NCBI RefSeq assembly: GCF_000024865.1
Contig: NC_013595.1
Location: forward strand, 8,866,001 to 8,930,000
Direction: 5' to 3'
From: Streptosporangium roseum DSM 43021
GTDB lineage: Bacteria; Actinomycetota; Actinomycetes; Streptosporangiales; Streptosporangiaceae
DNA length: 64,000 nt
In this document: positions 24,246-32,532 of the stretch, in pieces
How positions within the stretch are numbered: position 1 is the first letter of the stretch
Layout of the letters: each line of letters starts with the position of its first letter
Made by a program: the position numbers and the translations under genes
The notes under the pieces: model-generated
Database searches by the model: none
What the model saw: only the letters and a program-made list of their open reading frames with translations
What the model was told of the DNA's origin: nothing

Positions 24246-24296
24246 GCTGCTGTTCGAACTACTTCGCCAACGGTTTCACCGGAGAGCGGCGGGGCC
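24232..24296. repeat. 65-bp repeat, copy 2
   Basis: The inverted partner of 22990-23054, sharing the core CTACTTCGCCAACG in plus-strand reading. Like copy 1, it follows a gene stop by about 40-55 bp in that gene's direction. Confidence 0.6.
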
Positions 24297-24351
24297 CCGC
24301 CCGCCCCCTCGGGACCACCGCCGTCGCGGGGAGTCGGTCGTGGGGAGCCCG

Positions 24352-24720
24352 CTATTCCAGGGAGTCGACGGACACCTCCGACATGCGCCGGCCCTCCTCC
24401 GTCGCGAAGTAGGAGCAGGACGCCCAGCCCGTGGTCCCCGCGGGCAGCCCGGACGACGACCTGCCGCCCAGCCGGAAGCGGCACCAGCCATTCGACGAGC
24501 CCAGTATCTGGCCGTAATCGCCGTAGTAGAGAAGGCCGATCACGTACGAGCCTCCGGGACTCGACCGCAGGCGGACGCCGTTGGCGACGATGACGGCGTC
24601 CACTCCGAGGGCCGCCGAGGCGCTGGGGGCGGGGGTGGCGGCGTGAGCTGGGGAGACGGTCGCCAGCGTCCCGCCGAGCACGGCCGAGACCATGGCCAGG
24701 AGCGCCAAATACCTTTTCAC
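24352..24720 (-). CDS. Small secreted SH3-like protein
   Basis: About 122 aa. A signal peptide (LALLAMVSAVLGGTLATVSP, ending AHA) precedes ~85 residues with a bacterial SH3-like pattern: ANGVRLRSSPGGSYVIGLLY, then GWCRFRLGG and TGWASCSYF. Such domains often bind cell-wall peptides. Two Cys residues may form a disulphide outside the cell. The GTG at 24720 has GGAGA 5 bases upstream, better than any other start; the upstream 120 bp is strikingly AT-rich and probably holds the promoter. Confidence 0.72.
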   Translation of the reverse strand: MKRYLALLAMVSAVLGGTLATVSPAHAATPAPSASAALGVDAVIVANGVRLRSSPGGSYVIGLLYYGDYGQILGSSNGWCRFRLGGRSSSGLPAGTTGWASCSYFATEEGRRMSEVSVDSLE

Positions 24721-24848
24721 GCGTTCTCCGATCCTGGGGCCGAACAGCGCCAGAGATAAAGGGGTTACTAACGTGATTACTGTGCAAGTAATGAACAATT
24801 GAGTCAATATGTACTTGATATGAAAAATCGGAATTACCACATACAAAA

Positions 24849-24876
24849 GCCCCGCCGGTCTTTCGATCGGCGGGGC
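24849..24876. terminator. Terminator after gatB (also faces the SH3-like gene promoter)
   Basis: GCCCCGCCG (24849-24857) pairs with CGGCGGGGC (24868-24876), with a further G-U, T-A and C-G pair around a TTTC loop. Minus-strand reading continues with TTTTGTAT, and plus-strand with CTTTTATAT, so it can work both ways; its main job is likely to end the gat operon. Confidence 0.85.
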
Positions 24877-24923
24877 CTTTTATATGGTCCGCGCGGAGAG
24901 CGGCCCGCGGAGACCCGAGCGGA

Positions 24924-26429
24924 CTACTCGGAGACGCCCAGCTTCTCCAGCAGGAGCTCACGGGCCCGGCCCGCGTCGGCCTTGCCGCGGCTGGCCTTCA
25001 TGACACCGCCGACGAGAGCGCCGACCGCAGCGATCTTGCCACTGCGGACCTTGTCGGCCGCGGCCGCGTTGTCGGCCAGGACCTGGTCGATGATCGCCGT
25101 CAGCTCGCCCTCGTCGTTGACGATCTGCAGGCCGCGCGCGGCCACCACCTCGTCCGGGGAGCCCTCCCCGTTCAGCACGCCCTCCAGCACCTGGCGGGCC
25201 AGCTTGTCGTTCAGCGCCCCTCCGGCGACCATCGCGCACACCCGGGCGATCTGGTCCGGGGTGATCAGCAGCTCGCTGAGCGGCACCCCGGCCTCGTTGG
25301 CCCGGCGCGCCAGCTCGCCCATCCACCACTTGCGGGCGTCCGCGGGCGGGGCACCGGCGGCGACCGTCGCCTCGACCAGGCCGATGGCGTCGGCGTTGTG
25401 CATCGCCGCCATGTCGAGGTCGGAGACGCCCCACTCCTGCTGGAGCCGCTTGCGCCGCGCGCTCGGCAGCTCCGGCAGGGCGGCCTTGAGCGAGGCCACC
25501 CACGCGGTGTCGGGGGCGATCGGCACCAGGTCGGGCTCGGGGAAGTAGCGGTAGTCCTGCGCCTCCTCCTTGGAGCGGCCCGAGGTGGTGGTGCCGGTGT
25601 TCTCGTGGAAGTGGCGGGTCTCCTGGAAGATCCGGCCACCGCCCGCCAGGATCGCGGCCTGGCGCTCGATCTCACCGCGGACCGAACGCTCGACGCTGCG
25701 CAGCGAGTTCACGTTCTTGGTCTCGGTACGGGTGCCCCACTCCGAGGAGCCGCGCGGCATGAGGGAGACGTTCACGTCGAAGCGCATGGAACCCTCCTCC
25801 ATGCGCACGTCCGAGACGCCGAGACCGCGCATGACCTCGCGCAGCTCGGTGCCGTAGGCGCGGGCGATCTCGGGGGCCAGCCGGTCCGTCCCCGGGATCG
25901 GCTTGGTGACGATCTCCACCAGCGGGATGCCCGCGCGGTTGTAGTCGACGATCGAGTAGTCGGCGCCGTGGATGCGGCCGGTCGCACCGCCCACGTGGGT
26001 GGACTTGCCGGTGTCCTCCTCCAGGTGGACCCGCTCGATCTCGATCCGCACGGTCTTCCCGTCCACCTCGACGTCGAGGTAGCCGTCGGAGCAGAGCGGC
26101 TCGTCGTACTGGCTGATCTGGTAGTTCTTCGGCATGTCCGGATAGAAGTAGTTCTTCCGGGCGAAGCGGCACCACTCGGCGATCGAGCAGTTGAGCGCCA
26201 GGCCGATCCGGATCGTCGACTCGATCGCCGCGGCGTTGGCCGTCGGCAGCGCCCCGGGAAGGGCCAGGCAGACCGGGCAGACATGGGTGTTCGGCGGGGC
26301 GCCGAACGTGGTCGGGCAACCACAGAACATCTTCGACGCCGTGCCCAGCTCGACGTGCGTCTCCAGGCCCAGCACCGGCTCGAAGCGCTCCAGCGCCTCG
26401 TCGTACGGCATCAGCGTTTCGGTGTTCAT
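24924..26429 (-). CDS. gatB: Asp/Glu-tRNA(Asn/Gln) amidotransferase subunit B
   Basis: About 501 aa. GatB binds the mischarged tRNA and phosphorylates its Glu or Asp; with GatA and GatC it makes Gln-tRNA(Gln) in the cytoplasm. Family marks are LGLETHVELGTASKMFC, CPVCLALPGALPTAN, ARKNYFYPDMPKNYQISQYD, VDYNRAGIPLVEIVT, EEGSMRFDVNVS, TETKNVNSLRSVERSV, and the C-terminal YqeY-like tail GKADAGRARELLLEKL. Zn-site Cys residues (FCGCP...CPVC) are present. The ATG at 26429 has AGGAG upstream. It is separated from gatA by two non-gat genes, which is unusual, but remains in the same orientation. Confidence 0.97.
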   Translation of the reverse strand: MNTETLMPYDEALERFEPVLGLETHVELGTASKMFCGCPTTFGAPPNTHVCPVCLALPGALPTANAAAIESTIRIGLALNCSIAEWCRFARKNYFYPDMPKNYQISQYDEPLCSDGYLDVEVDGKTVRIEIERVHLEEDTGKSTHVGGATGRIHGADYSIVDYNRAGIPLVEIVTKPIPGTDRLAPEIARAYGTELREVMRGLGVSDVRMEEGSMRFDVNVSLMPRGSSEWGTRTETKNVNSLRSVERSVRGEIERQAAILAGGGRIFQETRHFHENTGTTTSGRSKEEAQDYRYFPEPDLVPIAPDTAWVASLKAALPELPSARRKRLQQEWGVSDLDMAAMHNADAIGLVEATVAAGAPPADARKWWMGELARRANEAGVPLSELLITPDQIARVCAMVAGGALNDKLARQVLEGVLNGEGSPDEVVAARGLQIVNDEGELTAIIDQVLADNAAAADKVRSGKIAAVGALVGGVMKASRGKADAGRARELLLEKLGVSE

Positions 26430-26513
26430 CGGTCGTTCACCACTCCTCATTTACTACGCGGAGCGCTCGTCCCTCGCGCGCCACTACGCTCACTGCGTCG
26501 GGTTCTCTCCCGC

Positions 26514-27092
26514 TCACAGGTAACCAAGTCCCTTCAGTGCGTTTCTCGTCTCGGCGACCCAGTCCGCGTAGGCGGGCACCTGAGCAAGGACCGCGAGATC
26601 GATGTTCCGTCCTATGTATTCGAAGTAGTCGCGGATCGGCTTCCCCCTGCGGGGAACGGTCACGGCCAGGATCCCGGCGGGGTCCGTGATCCTCTCGACG
26701 TCGCGCGGCCGGGCGGGCAGCAGGCTGAGGTCGCTGCCCTCCAGACCGGCCCACACACCGCGGTCCGCGAGCAGCCAGGCCTCGGTCTCTCCCAGACCGA
26801 TGACCGGCACCAGGTAGTGCGAGTGGTAGCGGACGCCGTCCGTCTTGCCGCCCGTCTTCCCGCGCTCCCGTATGTCGTCGTGGGTGAAGAGCAGGTGGCA
26901 GTCCGCCGCGAGCTCCTCCAGCGCCGTCACCATGTGCTCCCGATCGCACGAGACGACCTCCGTCGCCTCGACGTCGACCGCGTGCGGCGACATCCACGTG
27001 AGCTCGCGCAGCTGCCGGGAGATGACGATGCCGAGGAAACCCTCGTCGGCCTCTCCCTCCGCGACCAGCCCCGGGACCAGGGGGCGGCTCAT
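26514..27092 (-). CDS. DUF4276-like protein, partner of the AAA ATPase
   Basis: About 192 aa. The N-terminus GLVAEGEADEGFLGIVIS resembles the E-G-x-x-(D/E) start of DUF4276 and TOPRIM-like proteins. LLFTHDDIRERGKTGG and GLGETEAWLLADRGVWAGLE fit the DUF4276 pattern (charged loop, then EAWLLAD); the protein ends DYFEYIGRNIDLAVL...YADWVAET. An acidic TOPRIM-like metal site (E near residue 13 and DD in THDD) is my inference, not shown. The ATG overlaps the TGA of the ATPase gene (ATGA), so the two are co-translated in that order. An 84-bp spacer separates it from gatB. Confidence 0.72.
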   Translation of the reverse strand: MSRPLVPGLVAEGEADEGFLGIVISRQLRELTWMSPHAVDVEATEVVSCDREHMVTALEELAADCHLLFTHDDIRERGKTGGKTDGVRYHSHYLVPVIGLGETEAWLLADRGVWAGLEGSDLSLLPARPRDVERITDPAGILAVTVPRRGKPIRDYFEYIGRNIDLAVLAQVPAYADWVAETRNALKGLGYL

Positions 27093-28177
27093 GCCGCCGC
27101 GCCCAGGTATTTGCGGACCTGCCGGGGCGACACGTACGTGCCCGGCTCGCCGTCCGGCTGGACCGGTTTGGCCACGGTCACCCGCGAGACCCGGTCCTTG
27201 TCGGGGTCGACGCGGACGGCGGTGTCCAGGAAGGTCAGCGCGCCGGGGTCGCTCCGGTAGATCTCGGCGACCACCACCGGGGAGTGGCTGGTGAGGATCA
27301 CCTGCCGGAACGGCTTCACGCTCCCCGGCTCGGCGATCCGCTGCCGGATCCGGCGGAGCAGCTCGCCGAGCCGGCTCGGGTGCACCCCGCTCTCGATCTC
27401 CTCCACCAGCAGGGTCCCGGAGTGGTCCGGATCGTGCAGGGCCGCGAGCAGGCCGAGGATCCGCAGGGTCCCGTCCGACAGCAGCGGGGCCGGCACCGTG
27501 CCCTGACCGTCGACGACCAGGTCGAAGGAGCATTCCTCACGGTCGGCCCGGGGCACCAGCCCGACCACGTCGGGGACCACCCCGGCGAGGTCGGCCACGA
27601 GGTCGGCCAGCGCCGCCGAGCCCGCCATCCGCCCGAGCACCGCGGCGAGGTTCGCGCCGTCGGCCGCGAGCGGCCCGCGGTCGGCCGGGGAGGACCGGCG
27701 GCGCATGGCCCCCGGCGACGGGACGTAGCGGCGCCACGACTGGACCGTACGGCGAGGCGTGATCTCCGGCTCCGGGTCCTCGACCATGAACTCCAGCAGC
27801 TCCTCCGGGAGCCGGTGGGCCACATGGCTGATGACGGCCCCGCTGGACCTGGGGATCCTGAGCACCATCTCCGCGCCCACGTCGAACCGGATCGGCAGCA
27901 GCGCGCCGGGCTCCGGGGAGACCAGGGCTTCCACCGAGACGACGAACCCCGGCACGGGAGTGCCCCGCGCGACCCGGTGGAACTGCTCCCCCGGCAGGCC
28001 GCGGCGCGCGTCGAGCAGCCCGCCGGAACCGACGATCTCGTCCGCGACGTATCCGACGGCGTCGAACAGGTTCGACTTGCCGCTTGAGTTGGGGCCGACC
28101 AGCGCGAGGAAGGGCGGCACGTCGAGGTCGAAGTTCAAGAATGACTTGAACCCGTCGATCTCGATCCGAGTGATCAT
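27089..28177 (-). CDS. AAA (AAA15/21, SMC-like) ATPase
   Basis: About 362 aa. It starts MITRIEIDGFKSFLNFDLDV, as in the RecF/SMC-like AAA_15/AAA_21 group. Walker A is GPNSSGKSN (about residues 28-36), the ABC-type signature LLSDGTLRILGLLAAL, Walker B LLVEEIESGVHP, and the switch His LTSHSPVV. Such ATPases pair with an effector protein in many anti-phage systems. It lies 48 bp after gatA and overlaps the DUF4276-like gene by 4 bp. Base composition resembles its neighbours. It has no link to tRNA amidation; its position in gatCAB suggests insertion and use of the housekeeping promoter. Confidence 0.85.
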   Translation of the reverse strand: MITRIEIDGFKSFLNFDLDVPPFLALVGPNSSGKSNLFDAVGYVADEIVGSGGLLDARRGLPGEQFHRVARGTPVPGFVVSVEALVSPEPGALLPIRFDVGAEMVLRIPRSSGAVISHVAHRLPEELLEFMVEDPEPEITPRRTVQSWRRYVPSPGAMRRRSSPADRGPLAADGANLAAVLGRMAGSAALADLVADLAGVVPDVVGLVPRADREECSFDLVVDGQGTVPAPLLSDGTLRILGLLAALHDPDHSGTLLVEEIESGVHPSRLGELLRRIRQRIAEPGSVKPFRQVILTSHSPVVVAEIYRSDPGALTFLDTAVRVDPDKDRVSRVTVAKPVQPDGEPGTYVSPRQVRKYLGAAA

Positions 28178-28225
28178 GCCGCCGTTCCCCCTGTCGCCCT
28201 GTCGCCCCGAAAGCCCCGCAGCGCC

Positions 28226-29716
28226 CTACAGCGCCGGGGCCTTGGACAGCAGGCTGCCGCCCCAGCGGCCTTCGAGAGCCCTCTCCACCGCGGCGCCGAC
28301 CCGGTAGCAGCGGTCGTCGCCGAGCACCGGAGCCATGACCTGCAGGCCGACCGGCAGGCCGTCCTCGTCGGCCAGGCCGCACGGCACCGAGATGGCCGCG
28401 TTGCCCGCCAGATTGGTCGGGATGGTGCACAGGTCGGCGAGGTACATCGCCATGGGGTCGTCGGCCCGCTCGCCGATCGGGAACGCCGTGGTCGGCGTGG
28501 TCGGCGAGACGAGCACGTCCACCTGGTGGAAGGCCGCCTCGAAGTCACGCGCGATCAGCGTGCGGACCTTCTGCGCCTGGCCGTAGTAGGCGTCGTAGTA
28601 GCCGCTGGACAGCGCGTAGGTGCCCAGGATGATGCGCCGCTTGACCTCGGGGCCGAAACCGGCGGCCCGGGTCAGCGCCATGACCTCCTCGGCGCTCCGC
28701 GTGCCGTCGTCGCCGACGCGCAGGCCGTAGCGCATGGCGTCGAAACGGGCCAGGTTGGAGGAGGCCTCCGACGGGGCGATCAGGTAGTAGGCCGGCAGGG
28801 CCGTGCTGAACGACGGGCAGGAGACCTCGACGACCTTGGCGCCGAGGGACTCCAGCAGCTCGACGGTCTCGTGGAAGCGGGCGAGCACGCCCGCCTGGTA
28901 GCCGTCGCCGCCGAACTCCTTGACCACGCCGATGCGCAGCCCGGCCACGTCGCCGTTGCGCGCCGCCTCGACGACGGAGGGCACCGGGGCGTCGATGGAG
29001 GTGGAGTCCATGGCGTCGTGTCCGGAGAACGCCTCGTGCAGGAGCGCCGCGTCCATGACGTTGCGGGCGAAGGGGCCCGGCGTGTCCAGGGAGCTCGCGA
29101 AGGCGATCAGGCCGTAGCGGGACGAGCCGCCGTAGGTCGGCTTCATGCCGACGATGCCGGTGACCGCGGCGGGCTGGCGGATCGAGCCGCCGGTGTCGGT
29201 GCCGGTGGACAGCGGGGCCTCGTAGGCCGCGACCGCGGCGGACGAGCCGCCGGAGGAGCCGCCCGGGATGCGGCTCAGGTCCCACGGGTTGCGGGTGGGA
29301 CCGTAGGCCGAGTTCTCCGTGGAGGAGCCCATCGCGAACTCGTCGAGGTTGGTCTTGCCGAGGATCACCAGTCCGGCCTCGCGCAGGCGGCGGGTCACGG
29401 TGGCGTCGTACGGCGGGCGGTAGCCCTCAAGGATCTTGGATCCGGCCGTGGTCGGCATGTCGACGGTGGTGAAGACGTCCTTGTGCGCGATCGGCACACC
29501 GGCGAGCGGGCCGAGGTCCTCCCCGGCGGCCCTGCGGGCGTCGACGGCGCGTGCCTGCCCCAGCGTCGTCTCGGCGTCGACGTGCAGGAAGGCGTTGACC
29601 TGCGGTTCGACGGCGGCGATCCGGTCGAGGTGGGCCTGGGCCACCTCGACGGCCGAGACCTCTCCGCCTGCGACCAGCGCGCCCAGTTCGGCGGCGGACT
29701 TGTGGATGAGGCTCAT
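28226..29716 (-). CDS. gatA: Asp/Glu-tRNA(Asn/Gln) amidotransferase subunit A
   Basis: About 496 aa, the amidase subunit that frees ammonia from glutamine for GatB. The amidase signature is complete: catalytic Lys in GVPIAHKDVFTT, then the cis-Ser/Ser nucleophile region RIPGGSSGGSSAAVAAYEAP and GTDTGGSIRQPAA. The substrate-handling block VGMKPTYGGSSRYGLIAFAS follows. Its ATG overlaps the gatC TGA (ATGA). Downstream, an ATPase/DUF4276 pair lies between it and gatB. Confidence 0.97.
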   Translation of the reverse strand: MSLIHKSAAELGALVAGGEVSAVEVAQAHLDRIAAVEPQVNAFLHVDAETTLGQARAVDARRAAGEDLGPLAGVPIAHKDVFTTVDMPTTAGSKILEGYRPPYDATVTRRLREAGLVILGKTNLDEFAMGSSTENSAYGPTRNPWDLSRIPGGSSGGSSAAVAAYEAPLSTGTDTGGSIRQPAAVTGIVGMKPTYGGSSRYGLIAFASSLDTPGPFARNVMDAALLHEAFSGHDAMDSTSIDAPVPSVVEAARNGDVAGLRIGVVKEFGGDGYQAGVLARFHETVELLESLGAKVVEVSCPSFSTALPAYYLIAPSEASSNLARFDAMRYGLRVGDDGTRSAEEVMALTRAAGFGPEVKRRIILGTYALSSGYYDAYYGQAQKVRTLIARDFEAAFHQVDVLVSPTTPTTAFPIGERADDPMAMYLADLCTIPTNLAGNAAISVPCGLADEDGLPVGLQVMAPVLGDDRCYRVGAAVERALEGRWGGSLLSKAPAL

Positions 29717-30012
29717 GCTTCCTCCCCGAGGATGCGCGGAACACGGAAGCGGCCGTCCTCGACTGCCGGGGCGCCCGAAAGCGCCTGGTCGGGCGTCAGG
29801 CTGGGCCGTACCTCGTCGGGGCGGTAGACGTTGGTGAGCGGGAGCGCGTGCGAGGACGGCGGGATGTCGTCGGCCGCCACCTCGGCGACGCGGGCGACCG
29901 CACCGATGATCACATCGAGCTGGGCGGCGAAGTGGTCGAGTTCCTCGTCGGCCAGCGCCAGCCGGGACAGCCGGGCGAGGTGAGCGACCTCGTCGCGGGT
30001 TATGGCGGACAT
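29713..30012 (-). CDS. gatC: Asp/Glu-tRNA(Asn/Gln) amidotransferase subunit C
   Basis: About 99 aa, the normal length. GatC is the belt-like subunit that holds GatA and GatB together. It shows ITRDEVAHLARLSRLALADEEL, the central helix AQLDVIIGAVARVAEV, and PLTNVYRPDEVRPSL near the C-terminus. I chose the ATG at 30012 because the family begins there. It is first in the operon; the 235-bp spacer 30013-30247 must contain the promoter and holds no other gene. Confidence 0.95.
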   Translation of the reverse strand: MSAITRDEVAHLARLSRLALADEELDHFAAQLDVIIGAVARVAEVAADDIPPSSHALPLTNVYRPDEVRPSLTPDQALSGAPAVEDGRFRVPRILGEEA

Positions 30013-30170
30013 GAGTCGTTGAACCCGTTTCGTGGAATGGCAATTGGACACTGTCATCTTAGGGCTCGTGACCTAACGTGCCTGACTCATTAACGTCGCG
30101 GTAACCCCGCGAAGATCTGTTGGAAGGGTCGGACCGGCCGCGCCGCCGTACGCGGGGGCGGTGATGAGGC

Positions 30171-30186
30171 CTCCGGCCGGCCGGAG
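30171..30186 (-). terminator. Possible terminator after the second GGDEF-EAL gene
   Basis: CTCCGGCCGGCCGGAG is a perfect 16-bp palindrome 61 bp after the stop of the minus-strand gene at 30248. With no loop it would need to open by several bases, so this is a weak call. Confidence 0.3.
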
Positions 30187-30247
30187 AGGTCCGGCCCCGC
30201 CCGACCGGCCGCACGGCGGGCTCCGAGCGGCCCGCCGGATCCGGAGA

Positions 30248-32329
30248 CTAGGCCGTCTGGGGGTCGAGGACCTCGGCGGAGCCGAGGAAACAGAATCCGG
30301 GCGTGGCCGGACCGCGGTGTTTGCGGAGCCAGACGGTGGCGTCGACGGCCGACATCGGCTCGGCGAACAGCCAGCCCTGGGCGAGGTCGCACCCCATGTC
30401 GGCCAGGCAGGTGGCCACCTCCGCGGACTCGACGCCCTCGGCGACCGAGCGCAGGCCCAGGGAGCGGACCAGGTCGACGATGGAGCGGACGATCCGCTCG
30501 TCGTCCTTGGACTCGCAGATCCTGCGGACGAACGAGGAGTCGATCTTGACCTCGGAGACCGGCAGGCGCTGCAGGCGGACCAGCGAGGAGTAGCCGGTGC
30601 CGAAGTCGTCCAGCGCGAGCGGCACGCCGAGCGAGGCCAGGGCGCGGACGGCGTCGGCGGTGTAGGCCTGGTCGGTCATCAGGATGCGCTCGGTGACCTC
30701 CAGCTGGATCGCCTTGGGCGGCAGCCGGTACTGGGCGAGGCCCGCCTCCAGCCGGTCGGGGAGGGCGGAGTCGAGCAGATCACGGGCGGAAACGTTTACC
30801 GATATCTGCTCATGCACTCCGGTATGCCACCAGTGAGCCGCCTGCTCCAGTGCCGCGTCGATGACGTACTGGGTGAGGTGCCGCATGAGGTAGGACTGCT
30901 CGGCCATCGGCACGAACTCCCCCGGGGAGATCATCCCCCGCTCCGGGTGACGCCAGCGCAGCAGCGCCTCCACCCCCCGCACCTGCCCGCTGGCCAGGTC
31001 GAGCTTGGGCTGGTAGTGGAGCCGGAGCTCGGAGCGGTCGATGGCCCTGCGCAGGTCGCCGATGAGGTTGAGCCGTTCGGGGCTGTTTCGGTCCTTGTCG
31101 GCGACGTAGATCTCGACACCGGTCCGCCCCTCCTTGGCCAGGTACATCGCGACGTCGGCGCGTTGCAGCAGCAGCTCGAAGTCCGGCGCGTGGTCGGGGT
31201 AGAGCGCGATGCCGACCGAGGCGTCCAGGTCGAAGGTCATCCCCTCCAGCAGGACCGGCTCGGTGAGGGCCACCCGCAGCCGCGCGGCCACCTCCCGGGC
31301 CGCGGCGGCGTCCCTGATCGAGGGCAGCAGCACCGCGAACTCGTCGCCGCCGAGCCTGGCCACCACGTCGCCCGGCCGTACGCTGTGGGTGAGCCGGTGC
31401 GCCACGATCTGCAGCAGCCGGTCGCCCACCGGGTGCCCCAGCGTGTCGTTGACCTCCTTGAACCTGTCGAGGTCGAGCAGGAACAGGCCGACCCGCTCGC
31501 TCAGCCGCGCCTCGGCGAGCGCCTCCTCGGTGCCGAGCACGAGCAGCTTGCGGTTGGGCAGCCCGGTGAGCCCGTCGTGCATCGCCTGGTGGTCGCGGCG
31601 GACCGACAGGGTGGCGGTGAAGTAGACGGCGGCCATCGGGGCGACGAACAGCGGCACCAGTGCCGGCGAGTGGTTCATCACCACCACCACCAGCGGGGCC
31701 AGCCCGAGCAGCCCGGCGTAGACCAGGCTCTGGTGGCCGATCGTGGTCCTGATCACCCGGTTGATCGACCGGCGCTCGTGCAGCGCCACCGCGCCGGAGA
31801 CCAGCAGCGCCCGGACCACGAAGTAGGCGAGCCCGGCCAGCCCGATCGCGAGCATGTCGGGCCCCCTGGGCACCCAGGAGACCTCCGGGGACGGAGGGCT
31901 CCCGAACAGCGCGAGCACCAGCCCGGCCGCGGTGCAGGCCAGTGTCGCCTGGGCGATGTTGAACATGACCCGGTGCCACGCCTTGCGGGTGACGGCGCAG
32001 TTGACGACCATGCCGACCGCCTGCATCAGCACGGCGACCGGCAGCCCGTAGTGGAGCAGCGCGGCGAAGGTGAACATCGTCGACGGGTAGGTGCCGCCCA
32101 CCGTCATCGACGACGACAGCAGCACCGGCCGCAGCTCCCCCAGCACGACCAGGGCCGTCAGCATCCAGAACAGCGGGCTGCGGGCGAGGTCGGCCAGCTC
32201 CGGCGGGCTGATCCACCACTGGGCCACGACGAGGGCGGTGAACCCGATCGTGATGACGGTGGCGAGATAGGCCCACAGAGGTGAGCCCATGCGCGGTCCG
32301 CTGTCGCGTGTGTCGTTTGGGTCGGCCAT
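30248..32329 (-). CDS. Membrane GGDEF-EAL protein (cyclic-di-GMP turnover)
   Basis: About 693 aa. The N-terminal ~250 residues have seven or eight hydrophobic segments (for example YLATVITIGFTALVVAQWW and FWMLTALVVLGEL), a probable MASE-like sensor. GGDEF follows (HDGLTGLPNRKLLVLG; RLGGDEFAVLL at about residue 325), then EAL (HYQPKLDLASGQVRGVEALL at about 452; LDDFGTGYSSLVRLQRLPVSE). Both motifs are intact. It differs from the protein at 9661-12330 in lacking a PAS domain and having a different membrane part. The start at 32329 (MADPNDTRD...) is preferred over an ATG 18 bases upstream, but no strong ribosome site decides. Confidence 0.87.
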   Translation of the reverse strand: MADPNDTRDSGPRMGSPLWAYLATVITIGFTALVVAQWWISPPELADLARSPLFWMLTALVVLGELRPVLLSSSMTVGGTYPSTMFTFAALLHYGLPVAVLMQAVGMVVNCAVTRKAWHRVMFNIAQATLACTAAGLVLALFGSPPSPEVSWVPRGPDMLAIGLAGLAYFVVRALLVSGAVALHERRSINRVIRTTIGHQSLVYAGLLGLAPLVVVVMNHSPALVPLFVAPMAAVYFTATLSVRRDHQAMHDGLTGLPNRKLLVLGTEEALAEARLSERVGLFLLDLDRFKEVNDTLGHPVGDRLLQIVAHRLTHSVRPGDVVARLGGDEFAVLLPSIRDAAAAREVAARLRVALTEPVLLEGMTFDLDASVGIALYPDHAPDFELLLQRADVAMYLAKEGRTGVEIYVADKDRNSPERLNLIGDLRRAIDRSELRLHYQPKLDLASGQVRGVEALLRWRHPERGMISPGEFVPMAEQSYLMRHLTQYVIDAALEQAAHWWHTGVHEQISVNVSARDLLDSALPDRLEAGLAQYRLPPKAIQLEVTERILMTDQAYTADAVRALASLGVPLALDDFGTGYSSLVRLQRLPVSEVKIDSSFVRRICESKDDERIVRSIVDLVRSLGLRSVAEGVESAEVATCLADMGCDLAQGWLFAEPMSAVDATVWLRKHRGPATPGFCFLGSAEVLDPQTA

Positions 32330-32532
32330 GAGTAACAAAACCCCCATTAGTTCACTATGGGAGAGTACGGCCTCTGGGCCACTTCGCGAAACCGGTTGCG
32401 CACGTTCCGTTACCGGTCATTTGAAACGCCCGCGCTGTCGCGACTCCCGCCCCCGGTCAATCCTCCGGCCCGGCCGCCGGTCCGGCTCCCACCCCGGCCC
32501 GGCTCCCGCCACCGGTCGTCTCACCGGCTCGG

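Noticed and set aside
24220..24759. Plus-strand frame starting MITHVITGPLLFELLRQRF
   Set aside because: It runs through a hairpin and antisense to the SH3-like gene. Its resemblance to a minus frame at 23054 comes from the shared 65-bp repeat, not from a protein family.
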